Positions 15,977 through 23,018 of a stretch of 46,433 nucleotides of DNA are shown one piece after another (the first letter of the stretch is position 1; each line of letters begins with the position of its first letter). The stretch is taken from positions 1 to 46,433 of IMG/VR virus record IMGVR_UViG_3300033150_000740; one strand, written 5' to 3'. A program made the position numbers and the translations under genes. Under the pieces are notes generated by a model. It was given only the letters and a program-made list of their open reading frames with translations, was not told the origin of the DNA and searched no databases. The stretch comes from a virus.

Positions 15977-16231
15977 TGTTTGGTTGTTTAATGTTTAATG
16001 TTTGGTTGTTAACTGTAACTATATCCGGTACCCGCCATGCCATGTTTGCCCAGAGAAGTGTTTGCTTGTAGGAATGTTTGTCCTAGTATAAAAAATATAT
16101 AACTAGAAACAGAACTAGAGACAAACTTACAAACCTATAAACGAACAAACATTTACGGGTGGGAGGTGGATATAGTTACAATAAACAAACAAACGAACAA
16201 ACAATCAAACAAACAAACATTAAACAACACA
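15977..16231. other. long nested imperfect inverted repeat, candidate replication origin
   Basis: Arms pair in nested order about a centre near 16100. GTTGTTTAATGTTT (15983-15996) pairs with AAACATTAAACAAC (16215-16228), 14 bp perfect. TGTAACTATATCC (16014-16026) pairs with GGATATAGTTACA (16168-16180), 13 bp perfect. GTTTGTCCTAGT pairs imperfectly with ACTAGAGACAAAC, and CTAGT (16083-16087) pairs with ACTAG (16102-16106) around an A/T-only core. The arms are rich in TTTAATG/TTTGGTTG and AAAC repeats. The position between divergent units, iteron-like arrays and an AT core fit an origin. A regulatory leader is the alternative. Confidence 0.55.
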
Positions 16232-16247
16232 AAGGGGGTTCTGCAAA

Positions 16248-16949
16248 ATGAAGATAGATAAAGATGTCAAATTTGAGAGGTCGCTGTCTGTGCAAGCGAG
16301 AATAGATGTAACAACGTTGGCGAGGTTAGCATTGTATTGGGAAGAAGAAGGAGTATTTGTTAAGAGTTTGAGTCAGTTGGTTAGTTGGAGTTTAGAGTTG
16401 ATGCTGGAGGTGCTTGTGGCAAACGGAAAGGTGGAAGACAGAGATTTGAGAATGAGTGACGCCATGAGAGTGTTGGTTAGCAGAGGACTGAGGCAGGCTA
16501 GTTTAACAAAGAAAGGTTATAAGAGAAGGGCTATGGCCCTTTCGTTTGAAAATTTGAGAATGCAGAAGGTAGAGCCTAGTCAGTATGTGCCGCAGCAGTT
16601 TAATACAATGCATAAAAACAAGCAAGAGATCTTCGATGGAGAAGTAAATGCCGGTAGGATTATAGACGAAGAGGAGTGGAAGAATATAAGAAGGAAAATA
16701 GATAATGAGAAGAGAAAGGAAATTGAGGAGATAAAGAGAAAGGCCATAGAAAGTGCCAGAACACAAGGTATATTGGCCAAAAGTAAGAAAGTTCCAACCG
16801 TTAAAGAAAAGATGACTGACGAAGAGTTTCGCCAGAAGATGAAAGAGATAGAGGAATGTGATAGAGAAAGGTTAGCGCTTGAAAACGAAGCACTTTCGCC
16901 AGAGAATCTAAAGAAACTAGCTAAAAGACCACCTGAGGGCGGTGAGTAG
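16248..16949 (+). CDS. early protein next to the candidate origin, unknown
   Basis: 233 residues; GGGGG lies nine bases before the ATG. The N-terminal third has a beta-then-helix pattern (FERSLSVQARIDVTTLARLA) that could be a ribbon-helix-helix-like DNA-binding region. The middle and end are highly charged helix (EEWKNIRRKIDNEKRKEIEE). The C-terminal KRKAIESARTQGILAKS echoes RRGIEAARESGLLATS near the end of the small terminase. It is C-poor and G-rich on the coding strand, unlike neighbours. Its place beside the inverted repeats suggests a DNA-binding or initiator role, not proven. Confidence 0.6.
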   Translation: MKIDKDVKFERSLSVQARIDVTTLARLALYWEEEGVFVKSLSQLVSWSLELMLEVLVANGKVEDRDLRMSDAMRVLVSRGLRQASLTKKGYKRRAMALSFENLRMQKVEPSQYVPQQFNTMHKNKQEIFDGEVNAGRIIDEEEWKNIRRKIDNEKRKEIEEIKRKAIESARTQGILAKSKKVPTVKEKMTDEEFRQKMKEIEECDRERLALENEALSPENLKKLAKRPPEGGE

Positions 16950-16972
16950 ATTGTTTAATTTTTAAACGAACT
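16948..16972. repeat. dispersed 25-bp palindrome, copy 7
   Basis: AGATTGTTTAAT, central T, TTTAAACGAACT. Its first AG is the AG of the TAG stop of the gene at 16248-16949. Confidence 0.9.
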
Positions 16973-16982
16973 GGAGCACTGA

Positions 16983-17126
16983 ATGGAAAATTCTTACCAT
17001 GTTTTGTTAGCTATGATATTGGGAAGAGATATCATTATTCAGGCAGTGTCGAGGGATGAAGCAATTAGGATATTTCATGAGTTGAAACGGAAGGTTTTTC
17101 ATCTCCTTTGGTTACTCAGTAATTGA
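16983..17126 (+). CDS. small early protein, 47 aa
   Basis: The ATG follows GGAG with six-base spacing, 10 bases after the palindrome. The sequence MENSYHVLLAMILGRD continues with a helical, basic C-terminus and is mildly hydrophobic. Length and ribosome site make translation plausible. No family recognised. Confidence 0.45.
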   Translation: MENSYHVLLAMILGRDIIIQAVSRDEAIRIFHELKRKVFHLLWLLSN

Positions 17127-17175
17127 CCCACGACTTTGTTGTGAACTGTAAATGAAAATAATTGTTTTAAAGGTG

Positions 17176-17204
17176 TTGACAAACACATTTTAATGTGATA
17201 ACAT
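17176..17204 (+). promoter_or_regulatory. early promoter with dyad in the spacer
   Basis: TTGACA (17176-17181), a 17-base spacer, TAACAT (17199-17204). The spacer contains a perfect inverted repeat CACATT-TT-AATGTG, a likely operator, in the same place as the dyad in the late promoter but with a different sequence. It probably drives the cluster of small genes from 17259. Confidence 0.7.
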
Positions 17205-17258
17205 GGGCGGCGATGATAAGGTGAATCATAACTATTTAATGAAAGCATAGGTAAAAAA

Positions 17259-17534
17259 ATGAAAGTATTAACAACAACTCATAAAAACATTCCTTATGAA
17301 TTCCGCTTCTTCGAATCAACTCGAACAGTGCAGGTGATCAAAGATGACCGTTTCACTTATCACATCAGGTTTGATAGATCTTTCTGGAAATGCAGTTGTC
17401 CTGGTGCAAGGTTTCATGGAAAGTGCTGGCACATCGGCGTTATCGCCGAGTTGAAACGCCAACCTTCGATCAACGAACCTTGGACACTGTGGGCTGAGGA
17501 GGCTGAAAGAATGATGATGGAGAGATTGAGATGA
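17259..17534 (+). CDS. SWIM-type zinc-finger protein
   Basis: 91 residues. Residues about 40-65 carry the C-x-C-x(n)-C-x-H pattern (WKCSCPGARFHGKCWHI) of SWIM fingers, preceded by the usual short beta hairpin (YHIRFDRSFW). SWIM domains bind DNA or protein. It is the first gene after the promoter at 17176 and overlaps the next gene by four bases (ATGA). Confidence 0.75.
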   Translation: MKVLTTTHKNIPYEFRFFESTRTVQVIKDDRFTYHIRFDRSFWKCSCPGARFHGKCWHIGVIAELKRQPSINEPWTLWAEEAERMMMERLR

Positions 17535-17752
17535 AAGAGTTATTGGTAACTGCAGTATTCGCTATCTCAATGACATTAGCAATTGCTTTTTGCTACTCAA
17601 AGTGTATGCAGCTGAACGCTCTTGAAGAGCGTGTCTCTCTGCTTGAGCAAAAGATTGAAAGGAAATTCTTGCCTGTAATCAAAATAAGTGGCAAAACCAC
17701 CATTTACAACGGAGGGGGGGAAGTAATAGTTGTTGAAGATGAAAGAAAATAA
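17531..17752 (+). CDS. small membrane-anchored coiled-coil protein
   Basis: 73 residues. One N-terminal membrane segment (LVTAVFAISMTLAIAFCY), then a short coiled coil (LNALEERVSLLEQKIERK) and a beta-like C-terminus. The ATG overlaps the previous stop. It resembles small inner-membrane anchors; a spanin-like or superinfection role is possible but unsupported. Confidence 0.55.
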   Translation: MKELLVTAVFAISMTLAIAFCYSKCMQLNALEERVSLLEQKIERKFLPVIKISGKTTIYNGGGEVIVVEDERK

Positions 17753-17921
17753 AATGGTTGACTTAGGTTTTGCAAATGACTGGGACAGCGTCCCTGGTAT
17801 TGTAAAGGCCTGCAACGAGAAGGGACACCACCCTCGGTGGAAGCAACTTTCACCGAGAGGTCTTTCAATGTTCTGGTGTTCGAAGTGTAAGTACAAGTAC
17901 TTTATCGACAGTAGTGGTTAA
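17739..17921 (+). CDS. small protein with a C-x-x-C pair
   Basis: About 60 residues. It overlaps the end of the previous gene, and the start is uncertain between ATG codons at 17739 and 17754. WKQLSPRGLSMFWCSKCKYKYF near the end gives a CxxC knuckle that, with upstream Cys and His residues (ACNEKGHHP), could hold one zinc. Function unknown. Confidence 0.5.
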   Translation: MKENKMVDLGFANDWDSVPGIVKACNEKGHHPRWKQLSPRGLSMFWCSKCKYKYFIDSSG

Positions 17922-17938
17922 CGAAAGGAGAAAAGCAA

Positions 17939-18217
17939 ATGAGTGTTTCAATCCTCGGAGAACACATCTCAGTTGTCCGACCAAGTGGTTGGAGAAGGCC
18001 CTTAGTCGGAAATCCTTGGAAGAAAAGGAGAAAGAGTAAACCTAAGACAATTGTCAAAGGAAAGGTCGCCGAGGTGATTGTCAAAACCTCGGATGGCACT
18101 ATTTGGGGTCTGTCGAGAGGCACACACCTAGATGTATGCAATGCCTTCGGCATCAACTTCGAAGATGTAGTATCAACAGGTTGGAGATTGGAAGATGGAA
18201 AAGAAGTGTGGAGATAA
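17939..18217 (+). CDS. small basic early protein, unknown
   Basis: 92 residues, start after GAAAGGAGAAAAGCAA. The N-terminal part is basic and proline-rich (GNPWKKRRKSKPKTIVKG), followed by a beta-rich segment with TSDGTIWGLSRGTH. It is probably a nucleic-acid or protein binder. No family recognised. Confidence 0.55.
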   Translation: MSVSILGEHISVVRPSGWRRPLVGNPWKKRRKSKPKTIVKGKVAEVIVKTSDGTIWGLSRGTHLDVCNAFGINFEDVVSTGWRLEDGKEVWR

Positions 18218-18219
18218 AT

Positions 18220-18244
18220 AGTTCGTTTAAAATTTAAACAAACT
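18220..18244. repeat. dispersed 25-bp palindrome, copy 8
   Basis: AGTTCGTTTAAA, central A, TTTAAACAAACT. It begins two bases after the TAA stop at 18217 and ends ten bases before the next ATG, just 5' of its GGAGAG site. Confidence 0.9.
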
Positions 18245-18254
18245 GGAGAGAGAA

Positions 18255-18605
18255 ATGAACATCGAGAAGACAATAAAGATTATGAAAGGCGTAGAACATA
18301 AACTACGACGCTATTGCCATGTACCAAAGTGCAATTTCACCTATATCTGCCCAGAGTGCCATCCCAAGTGCAGTCAAACACTTGATCTTCACACAGCAAT
18401 AGCATGGAGAGTTGCAGGTCACTTAGCCGACATTATGTTAGACTTGAAACATGGTACTATCAACCGAGGCATACTGAAGATATATTACTACAGAATCTAT
18501 GAAATGGAACGTGTTATAAAGTTCCATAAGCTTAAATATCGTAAGTTACACGGCCTAGTTGTTCAAGCCATGAAAATAGTAGAGAAGATACAATCTTCGA
18601 TTTAA
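18255..18605 (+). CDS. Cys/His-rich early protein, probable zinc binding
   Basis: 116 residues. The N-terminal 40 residues carry CHVPKCNFTYICPECHPKC, a compact Cys/His cluster fit for zinc. The rest is helical, with HTAIAWRVAGHLADIMLDL and a basic C-terminal helix. The start follows GGAGAGAGAA. Function unknown. Confidence 0.55.
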   Translation: MNIEKTIKIMKGVEHKLRRYCHVPKCNFTYICPECHPKCSQTLDLHTAIAWRVAGHLADIMLDLKHGTINRGILKIYYYRIYEMERVIKFHKLKYRKLHGLVVQAMKIVEKIQSSI

Positions 18606-18623
18606 ACCTTAGGAGGTCCCAAG

Positions 18624-18944
18624 ATGTTAACAGAAGAAGAAAAAGCAGTCCTAGAACGTGAACGTTGTGAGGCAAAGTTAAGATGTCGTGAACTCTGGGA
18701 AACTATTTTGACAATCCGCAGAATTTTGCGTTCTTATGAACAACGTCACTTTCATTGGAAAAAGAGGTTTGAAAAAGCAGATAGAAGATTAGCTGAGCAC
18801 GAAAGACTGACCAAACTTCCTAGCCCAGGTGAGAAGAAAAAGGCAAAGGACCTAGAAATAAAACTAACAAGGGACCAAATCTTTAAAATTGCCGAAGCGC
18901 TTGGTGTAGAGTTGAGACCAGAAGATTTTGAGGAACAATCTTAA
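18624..18944 (+). CDS. helical coiled-coil early protein, unknown
   Basis: 106 residues, almost wholly charged helix (EEEKAVLERERCEAKLR), with a C-terminal segment (DQIFKIAEALGVELRPEDFEE). AGGAGG precedes the ATG. No recognised family. Confidence 0.55.
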   Translation: MLTEEEKAVLERERCEAKLRCRELWETILTIRRILRSYEQRHFHWKKRFEKADRRLAEHERLTKLPSPGEKKKAKDLEIKLTRDQIFKIAEALGVELRPEDFEEQS

Positions 18945-18963
18945 AATGGAAGGAGGATGAACA

Positions 18964-19128
18964 ATGAAAGTAATCGAAACAGTAGAACTCAAAAGACCTG
19001 CCCGCAAAAGCGGCGGTGACCGCTACGAGTCACCCTCAGGTGATTTCGTTATCTACATTCCTCAACGAATTTCTAGACCAGATGGAAAAGAACTACTTCA
19101 AAGGATAAAGATAACCTTTGAAGATTGA
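18964..19128 (+). CDS. small early protein, 54 aa
   Basis: MKVIETVELKRPARKSGG starts after AAGGAGGATGAACA; the rest is short beta-like sequence ending KITFED. Good ribosome site, tight packing with the neighbours and typical codon use support translation. Function unknown. Confidence 0.55.
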   Translation: MKVIETVELKRPARKSGGDRYESPSGDFVIYIPQRISRPDGKELLQRIKITFED

Positions 19129-19145
19129 TAAAAGGAGGTGATGAA

Positions 19146-19238
19146 ATGACTAATTTCCTCAAAGGATTCCTCACAGGCTACATCATTGGAAGTGCAGTTG
19201 TAGTCTGCGGAATACTGCTTTACACAACAATCTTTTAG
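19146..19238 (+). CDS. 30-aa single-pass membrane peptide
   Basis: MTNFLKGFLTGYIIGSAV followed by VVCGILLYTTIF: nearly all one membrane helix with a GxxxG-like pattern. AAAGGAGGTGATGAA precedes the ATG and the next ribosome site overlaps its stop. It is too short for family assignment; a small membrane modulator is likely. Confidence 0.5.
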   Translation: MTNFLKGFLTGYIIGSAVVVCGILLYTTIF

Positions 19239-19248
19239 GAGACTATCT

Positions 19249-19605
19249 ATGATCAATTGGATAGAGAAAGCTAAAGAATTAAACTACGATGATCCAAGGA
19301 AGATGATTATAGACCTTTACTATATCCAAGGGATGTCGCTGGACGAGATTGCTGATAAACTCATTGTCAGCAAGTCTGCAGTCCAGCAATTCATGGAGGA
19401 TTCTTCTCTTCCTAGAAGAGACACGAAAGGGTCTGGACAAACAAAAGGAGGCCCGAAGTGTCCTGACTGCGGAGCACAGAATTCAAAGGTCCTATGGTCT
19501 TCCCTTGGTGAGTTTTACTATCGACATAGACAATGTAGGGAGTGTAAGAGAAAGTTTACAACGAAAGAAGTGGTGGAGGATAGCGCAAAATGGTCTATTG
19601 GATAG
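19249..19605 (+). CDS. HTH plus zinc-ribbon DNA-binding protein
   Basis: 118 residues. Residues about 20-50 form a helix-turn-helix (YIQGMSLDEIADKLIVSKSA). Residues about 70-105 form a four-Cys zinc ribbon: CPDCG, then RHRQCRECKRKFTTKEV, very like the ribbon of NrdR and of InsA/transposase-type regulators. This looks like an early transcription regulator and is a candidate to bind one of the promoter dyads. The start follows TAGGAGACTATCT. Confidence 0.68.
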   Translation: MINWIEKAKELNYDDPRKMIIDLYYIQGMSLDEIADKLIVSKSAVQQFMEDSSLPRRDTKGSGQTKGGPKCPDCGAQNSKVLWSSLGEFYYRHRQCRECKRKFTTKEVVEDSAKWSIG

Positions 19606-19664
19606 TCTTGATCTTAACTCTGGCATTACTCTTTGCCTTTTGGAGACTGAATAAGGGATTATGA
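19590..19664 (+). CDS. 24-aa membrane peptide
   Basis: MVYWIVLILTLALLFAFW followed by RLNKGL: one membrane helix with a basic end. It overlaps the preceding gene in another frame, with GGAGG ten bases upstream inside that gene. Short, so confidence is limited. Confidence 0.4.
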   Translation: MVYWIVLILTLALLFAFWRLNKGL

Positions 19665-19682
19665 AAAATGCAAAATTTCACA

Positions 19683-19711
19683 TTGACTATTAAACAAACT
19701 AATGTTATAAC
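19683..19711 (+). promoter_or_regulatory. promoter for the gene at 19786
   Basis: TTGACT (19683-19688), a 17-base spacer, TATAAC (19706-19711). The spacer contains ATTAAACAAACT, matching one half-site of the dispersed palindrome. The leader contains two small hairpins (GGTGCGTTGCACC and GCAGCC-AAA-GGCTGC) before the gene. Confidence 0.65.
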
Positions 19712-19785
19712 AACAATGTTTCAAAAATGGTGCGTTGCACCTGCAGCCAAAGGCTGCACAAATCACTCTTTAATGGAGGTTAGCT

Positions 19786-20163
19786 ATGAAAAAGGAATTA
19801 GTAAGCGCAAAGGTCCCTAAAAACCCCGAAAAAGGCATCCCTAACGATCTAACCGCAACCATTGAGATTCAGGTCCCTGAAACTGCAGAGGAAGCCATTA
19901 AGATGTACGGTGGCGAAGCTGTACTCAGCAATGCCCTGGCCAACTGGCGAGTGACCCTCCAGGCAAACATTCGCAGTGCACTCCGTAGAGGCGAGGACCA
20001 GAAATCCATTCAGGAGCGTCTAAAAGACGCCAAAATGGGTGTTGCTGTTAAGGGTGCAAAGGTCGATCCTATCCAGGCCTTCCTTGCAAAATTCCAGAGT
20101 GCCACACCTGAGGAGCAAAAGAAGCTCCTGGCTGAGCTTCAAAAGAGGGCTGCACAGAAATAA
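19786..20163 (+). CDS. single-gene-unit early protein, probably abundant, unknown
   Basis: 125 residues, helical, with a short beta start (NDLTATIEIQVP), then ANWRVTLQANIRSALRRGED and a Gln/Glu/Lys-rich C-terminal helix (SATPEEQKKLLAELQKR). GGAGG precedes the ATG. It has its own promoter and terminator, and its codons are more GC-rich and regular (CAG, ATT/ATC, CTC, GCC) than its neighbours', as in strongly expressed genes. A DNA-coating or structural accessory role is possible. No family recognised. Confidence 0.65.
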   Translation: MKKELVSAKVPKNPEKGIPNDLTATIEIQVPETAEEAIKMYGGEAVLSNALANWRVTLQANIRSALRRGEDQKSIQERLKDAKMGVAVKGAKVDPIQAFLAKFQSATPEEQKKLLAELQKRAAQK

Positions 20164-20188
20164 CTATGGCGGTGTACTTGTAGGTTTT

Positions 20189-20225
20189 GCCCTCTGAAAT
20201 CTGCAGCCCTTTTCAGAGGGCATTT
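20189..20225 (+). terminator. rho-independent terminator
   Basis: GCCCTCTGAAA (20189-20199) pairs perfectly with TTTCAGAGGGC (20211-20221) and is followed by ATTTT. The U-tract is short, so termination may be partial. It closes the single-gene unit at 19786-20163. Confidence 0.75.
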
Positions 20226-20265
20226 TAAGATCAATGAAAATGTGAAGTGAGATGGATTGATAAAT

Positions 20266-20290
20266 AGATCGTTCAAATTTCAAACAGTCT
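20266..20290. repeat. dispersed 25-bp palindrome, copy 9
   Basis: AGATCGTTCAAA, central T, TTCAAACAGTCT. It lies between the terminator and the ribosome site of the next gene. Confidence 0.88.
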
Positions 20291-20308
20291 AAGAAAGGAG
20301 TAAAAGCG

Positions 20309-20752
20309 ATGGAGCCTTTAAAAGAAAGAATAAAGAAAAGAGTCAAGTGGCTCAAGAATGTAATCAAAACGGAGAAAGCGATAGAAGATGTTGTCACTGC
20401 TATTCGAGATTTAACTAACCAAGAAGTCATCGGCTCTGTTTATGAGCAGATGGCTATGTTGTATGTATATCTAGATGATGTCGAGAAGCTTGAGTCTTCA
20501 ATTTTGCCTTCGCTGTCAGAAGCATTAAAATGCAAGTGGGAAAAGCGGATAGATGAGCAACAGGTCTCTTATGACACCTCATTTTGGACAAATGGCGTAC
20601 CGATCTACTTGACAATCCACTGCAAGCCAACCAATAGCTGCCAAATCATAGCTGTTCCAACAGGCAAGACAAAAATCGTCACTCGCACAATTCAGGTTGA
20701 AGAGCCTGAATATGAATACTTAATTGATTGTGGAGGTGACAGTGATGAATAA
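20309..20752 (+). CDS. early protein, unknown
   Basis: 147 residues. The N-terminal 100 residues are helical and charged (ERIKKRVKWLKNVIKTEKAI), followed by a beta-rich end (FWTNGVPIYLTIHCKPTN) with an acidic tail. AAAGGAG precedes the ATG. The stop overlaps the ligase start (ATGAATAA), so it is coupled to DNA replication genes. Confidence 0.6.
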   Translation: MEPLKERIKKRVKWLKNVIKTEKAIEDVVTAIRDLTNQEVIGSVYEQMAMLYVYLDDVEKLESSILPSLSEALKCKWEKRIDEQQVSYDTSFWTNGVPIYLTIHCKPTNSCQIIAVPTGKTKIVTRTIQVEEPEYEYLIDCGGDSDE

Positions 20753-21578
20753 ATGGCAGCGGTGGAGAGGAATAATGAAGTGTTACCCTTTCGAGGAAAA
20801 ACGTCTTGCAAAGTGGCAGCCTCCATATATAGTTCAACCAAAATATGATGGTGTAAGATGTCGTGCGGTCAGCGTTGGAGGCAGTTACCTTCTGCTCTCG
20901 AGCGAGGAAAACATCATTCACTCTGTACCACACATAAATGAGACGCTTGACGGTCTAGGAATTGACATAGAACTCGATGGCGAACTTTATTGCCATGGAA
21001 TGAGTTTTGAAGAAATTGTCTCGATAACTTCACGCACAGTAAATAGACATCCAAGCTACAAATCAATCCAGTTTCACATATTTGACTTGGTAACACCAGA
21101 AGCTCAGGCAGTTAGACTGGTGAAACTAAACGATTTAAAAGATAGATCACCCTACTTAATCATCTCACCCTTCTGGGTCTGCTGGTCGTTGGATGAGATA
21201 ATGCACACCTATGACATTCTCATGAAGATGTCCTATGAAGGAATAATCGTCAGACATTTTCAATGTCCTTATGAACGCAAACGCTCTGTTTGGATAATGA
21301 AATTTAAGCCAAAGAAAACAGATGAGTATAAAATAGTAGGTTACAAAGAAGAAGTGTCCATTCAAGGAGTTTCAAAAGGAACACTTGGTGCGCTAGTGTG
21401 TGAAAGTGGAGATGGCCAAGTTTTCAGTGTAGGAACTGGTTTCACTGAGGAACAACGCCATTTGTTGTGGCAAGAGCGTGAAGCACTTATTGGCAAAACC
21501 TGCGTCGTTGGCTATCAACATTTAACTGATAGGAAAGTCCCTCGATTTCCTGTCTTTGTGGAGGTGAAAGATGACTGA
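20745..21578 (+). CDS. ATP-dependent DNA ligase
   Basis: Seals nicks using ATP. About 277 residues from the ATG at 20745, which has GGAGGTGA upstream. Motif I with the adenylated lysine is PKYDGVRCRA near residue 30, followed by motif III-like IELDGELYCHG, motif IV in MSYEGIIVRH, and motif V in WIMKFKPKK. An OB-fold follows (YKIVGYKEEVS). This is the compact catalytic core typical of phage ligases. It overlaps the HIRAN gene by 8 bases. Confidence 0.88.
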   Translation: MNKWQRWRGIMKCYPFEEKRLAKWQPPYIVQPKYDGVRCRAVSVGGSYLLLSSEENIIHSVPHINETLDGLGIDIELDGELYCHGMSFEEIVSITSRTVNRHPSYKSIQFHIFDLVTPEAQAVRLVKLNDLKDRSPYLIISPFWVCWSLDEIMHTYDILMKMSYEGIIVRHFQCPYERKRSVWIMKFKPKKTDEYKIVGYKEEVSIQGVSKGTLGALVCESGDGQVFSVGTGFTEEQRHLLWQEREALIGKTCVVGYQHLTDRKVPRFPVFVEVKDD

Positions 21579-21906
21579 AAAAGAGAATGTAGTCAGAGAA
21601 TTTTATGTCGCAGGAGCTCGCTACCACGAGTTACCAAAAGTGATCCATGACCTATCAGTCGGCAATGTTCTGAAACTTGTTCCAGAACCAACTAATCCTT
21701 ACGACCCTAATGCCTTGAAAATTGTCTACGAAACGTTCGAGAAGTCTGCATTTCTCGGCTATGTGCCTGCAAAGTTTAGCTCAGAAATCTCTGCCTTGCT
21801 TGAGGCGGAAATTCCTCTCGAATGTGAAATAACTGAACTAAACCCTTCAGCAAAACCCTGGGAAATGTGTAAGATTGCAATAAAGAAAATGGGAGGAGTA
21901 AGATGA
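21571..21906 (+). CDS. HIRAN-domain protein
   Basis: 111 residues, essentially one HIRAN domain: FYVAGARYHE, then VGNVLKLVPEPTNPYDPNAL and a FLGYVPAKFS strand. HIRAN domains bind DNA 3' ends at stalled forks or breaks. Between ligase and nuclease genes, a repair or recombination role fits. The stop overlaps the next start (ATGA). Confidence 0.82.
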   Translation: MTEKENVVREFYVAGARYHELPKVIHDLSVGNVLKLVPEPTNPYDPNALKIVYETFEKSAFLGYVPAKFSSEISALLEAEIPLECEITELNPSAKPWEMCKIAIKKMGGVR

Positions 21907-22046
21907 AACCTACAGCAAGGCATTTCAAGGAATTACTAATTGAAGTTATAGAAGAAAATCAAGAAACTCCCTATGAAAAGGAAGAATTAATTCTTCTCGT
22001 CGAAAGAGTTTATTCAGAACTACTGGAACGCTACATGGAGGACTAA
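21903..22046 (+). CDS. small helical early protein, 47 aa
   Basis: MKPTARHFKELLIEVIEE and a second acidic helix ending ERYMED. The ATGA overlap with the HIRAN gene, GGAGGAG upstream and close packing with the next gene support it. Function unknown. Confidence 0.55.
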   Translation: MKPTARHFKELLIEVIEENQETPYEKEELILLVERVYSELLERYMED

Positions 22047-22049
22047 CAA

Positions 22050-22409
22050 ATGAAAGTTGTCTATTGTGCTAACTGCGGAAAACGCTTGAGCGTAAAAAGA
22101 AAAGCATTACCTAACTATGGAAAGATAATTGACATAGTCGAATACCACAAATGCTTAGATGAACCCGCTGAGATTGATCTAACTCCTGTTGACATTCCTA
22201 GGTTTAACGAAGTTGAAGGTCGTAATAAGTTCGTTCAAAAAATAAACAATCTGCCGCAACCAACACCTAACATCGGCCAGATCTCAACGGACGAGCTTAA
22301 GGACCGCAGGCCTGCAACTTCAACTGCACCGCAATCTCTGCTGGAACAGGTAAGGTCTATGTCTAACACTATGCCAGAACATGACCTAAGTCATTCAGAA
22401 GGTGAATGA
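22050..22409 (+). CDS. early protein with a Cys knuckle, unknown
   Basis: 119 residues. The N-terminus holds YCANCGKRLSVKRK and a later HKC, giving a possible zinc site. The remainder is polar and low in structure (LTPVDIPRFNEVEGRNKF), with a disordered Ser/Thr/Pro-rich tail. The ATG follows GGAGGACTAACAA. Confidence 0.5.
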   Translation: MKVVYCANCGKRLSVKRKALPNYGKIIDIVEYHKCLDEPAEIDLTPVDIPRFNEVEGRNKFVQKINNLPQPTPNIGQISTDELKDRRPATSTAPQSLLEQVRSMSNTMPEHDLSHSEGE

Positions 22410-22410
22410 A

Positions 22411-22707
22411 ATGCCTAATGTATACATCGTGAACAAATCATCTCACGATTTTTCTCCAGCAGAGAAATATGGTACCCTAGTTTTTCTCAGCGAAGGTTCA
22501 ATGAACAGATATTCAACTAACCATATGATCAGGGTCTTCAGCGAGAAGATGAAAAACTCTCAGCCCCACGACTATATTGTGCCTTGCTCTTTAAACGTGA
22601 TGAATTCAATAGCTTGTGCCATCTTTGCTGCAAAACATAAGCGATTGAATTTACTATTGTTTAAAGAAGGTTCTTACATCGAAAGGAATCACATCCTGGA
22701 GGCTTAA
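22411..22707 (+). CDS. early protein, unknown
   Basis: 98 residues from the ATG at 22411, chosen for AAGGTGA upstream over the ATG at 22402. It begins MPNVYIVNKSSHDFSPAEKY, and the hydrophobic strand/helix pattern looks like a small alpha/beta fold (NVMNSIACAIFAAKH). It may belong to a conserved phage family of small Rossmann-like proteins, but I cannot name it. Confidence 0.55.
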   Translation: MPNVYIVNKSSHDFSPAEKYGTLVFLSEGSMNRYSTNHMIRVFSEKMKNSQPHDYIVPCSLNVMNSIACAIFAAKHKRLNLLLFKEGSYIERNHILEA

Positions 22708-22881
22708 ATGAAGTTCGTAAAACTCAGCGGTTGTCACATCTGCAAACCGCAGGTCTGGAAACTAACCGATAAAAAGAGCGCTGGAAAGTATCTCTGTTCC
22801 AGATGCGGAACATTAATTTTCAACATCCTAGAAAGGGGGTCTGATGATGATAACAGAACGAACATTGAAAAGGTGGCGTAG
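22708..22881 (+). CDS. zinc-ribbon protein, 57 aa
   Basis: Two CxxC pairs (GCHIC and LCSRCG) about 20 residues apart form a complete zinc ribbon. TGGAGG precedes the ATG. The end overlaps the next gene in another frame. Function unknown. Confidence 0.55.
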   Translation: MKFVKLSGCHICKPQVWKLTDKKSAGKYLCSRCGTLIFNILERGSDDDNRTNIEKVA

Positions 22882-23014
22882 AGAAGCCCTGCAAATGCAG
22901 AAGGAATGGAAAGGTTCTCACTTGCCTGAGAGTCTAACAATTCTCGAACTCTGCAAGCGAATCCTTCGTTTGACAATGGAACTGATGGACATTCACCTCT
23001 TACGAAAGGAGTAA
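22844..23014 (+). CDS. small helical basic protein, 56 aa
   Basis: MMITERTLKRWRREALQ and further helix ending MDIHLLRKE. AAAGGGGG lies four bases before the ATG; a second ATG follows directly. Its last codons contain the AAAGGAG ribosome site of the nuclease gene. Unknown function. Confidence 0.5.
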   Translation: MMITERTLKRWRREALQMQKEWKGSHLPESLTILELCKRILRLTMELMDIHLLRKE

Positions 23015-23018
23015 AAGA

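Noticed and set aside
15636-16231. Repeat arrays considered as a CRISPR array
   Set aside because: Units are 4-8 bases, degenerate and without spacers of constant length; no cas genes are present, and the Cas4-like nuclease is a lone recombination-type enzyme.
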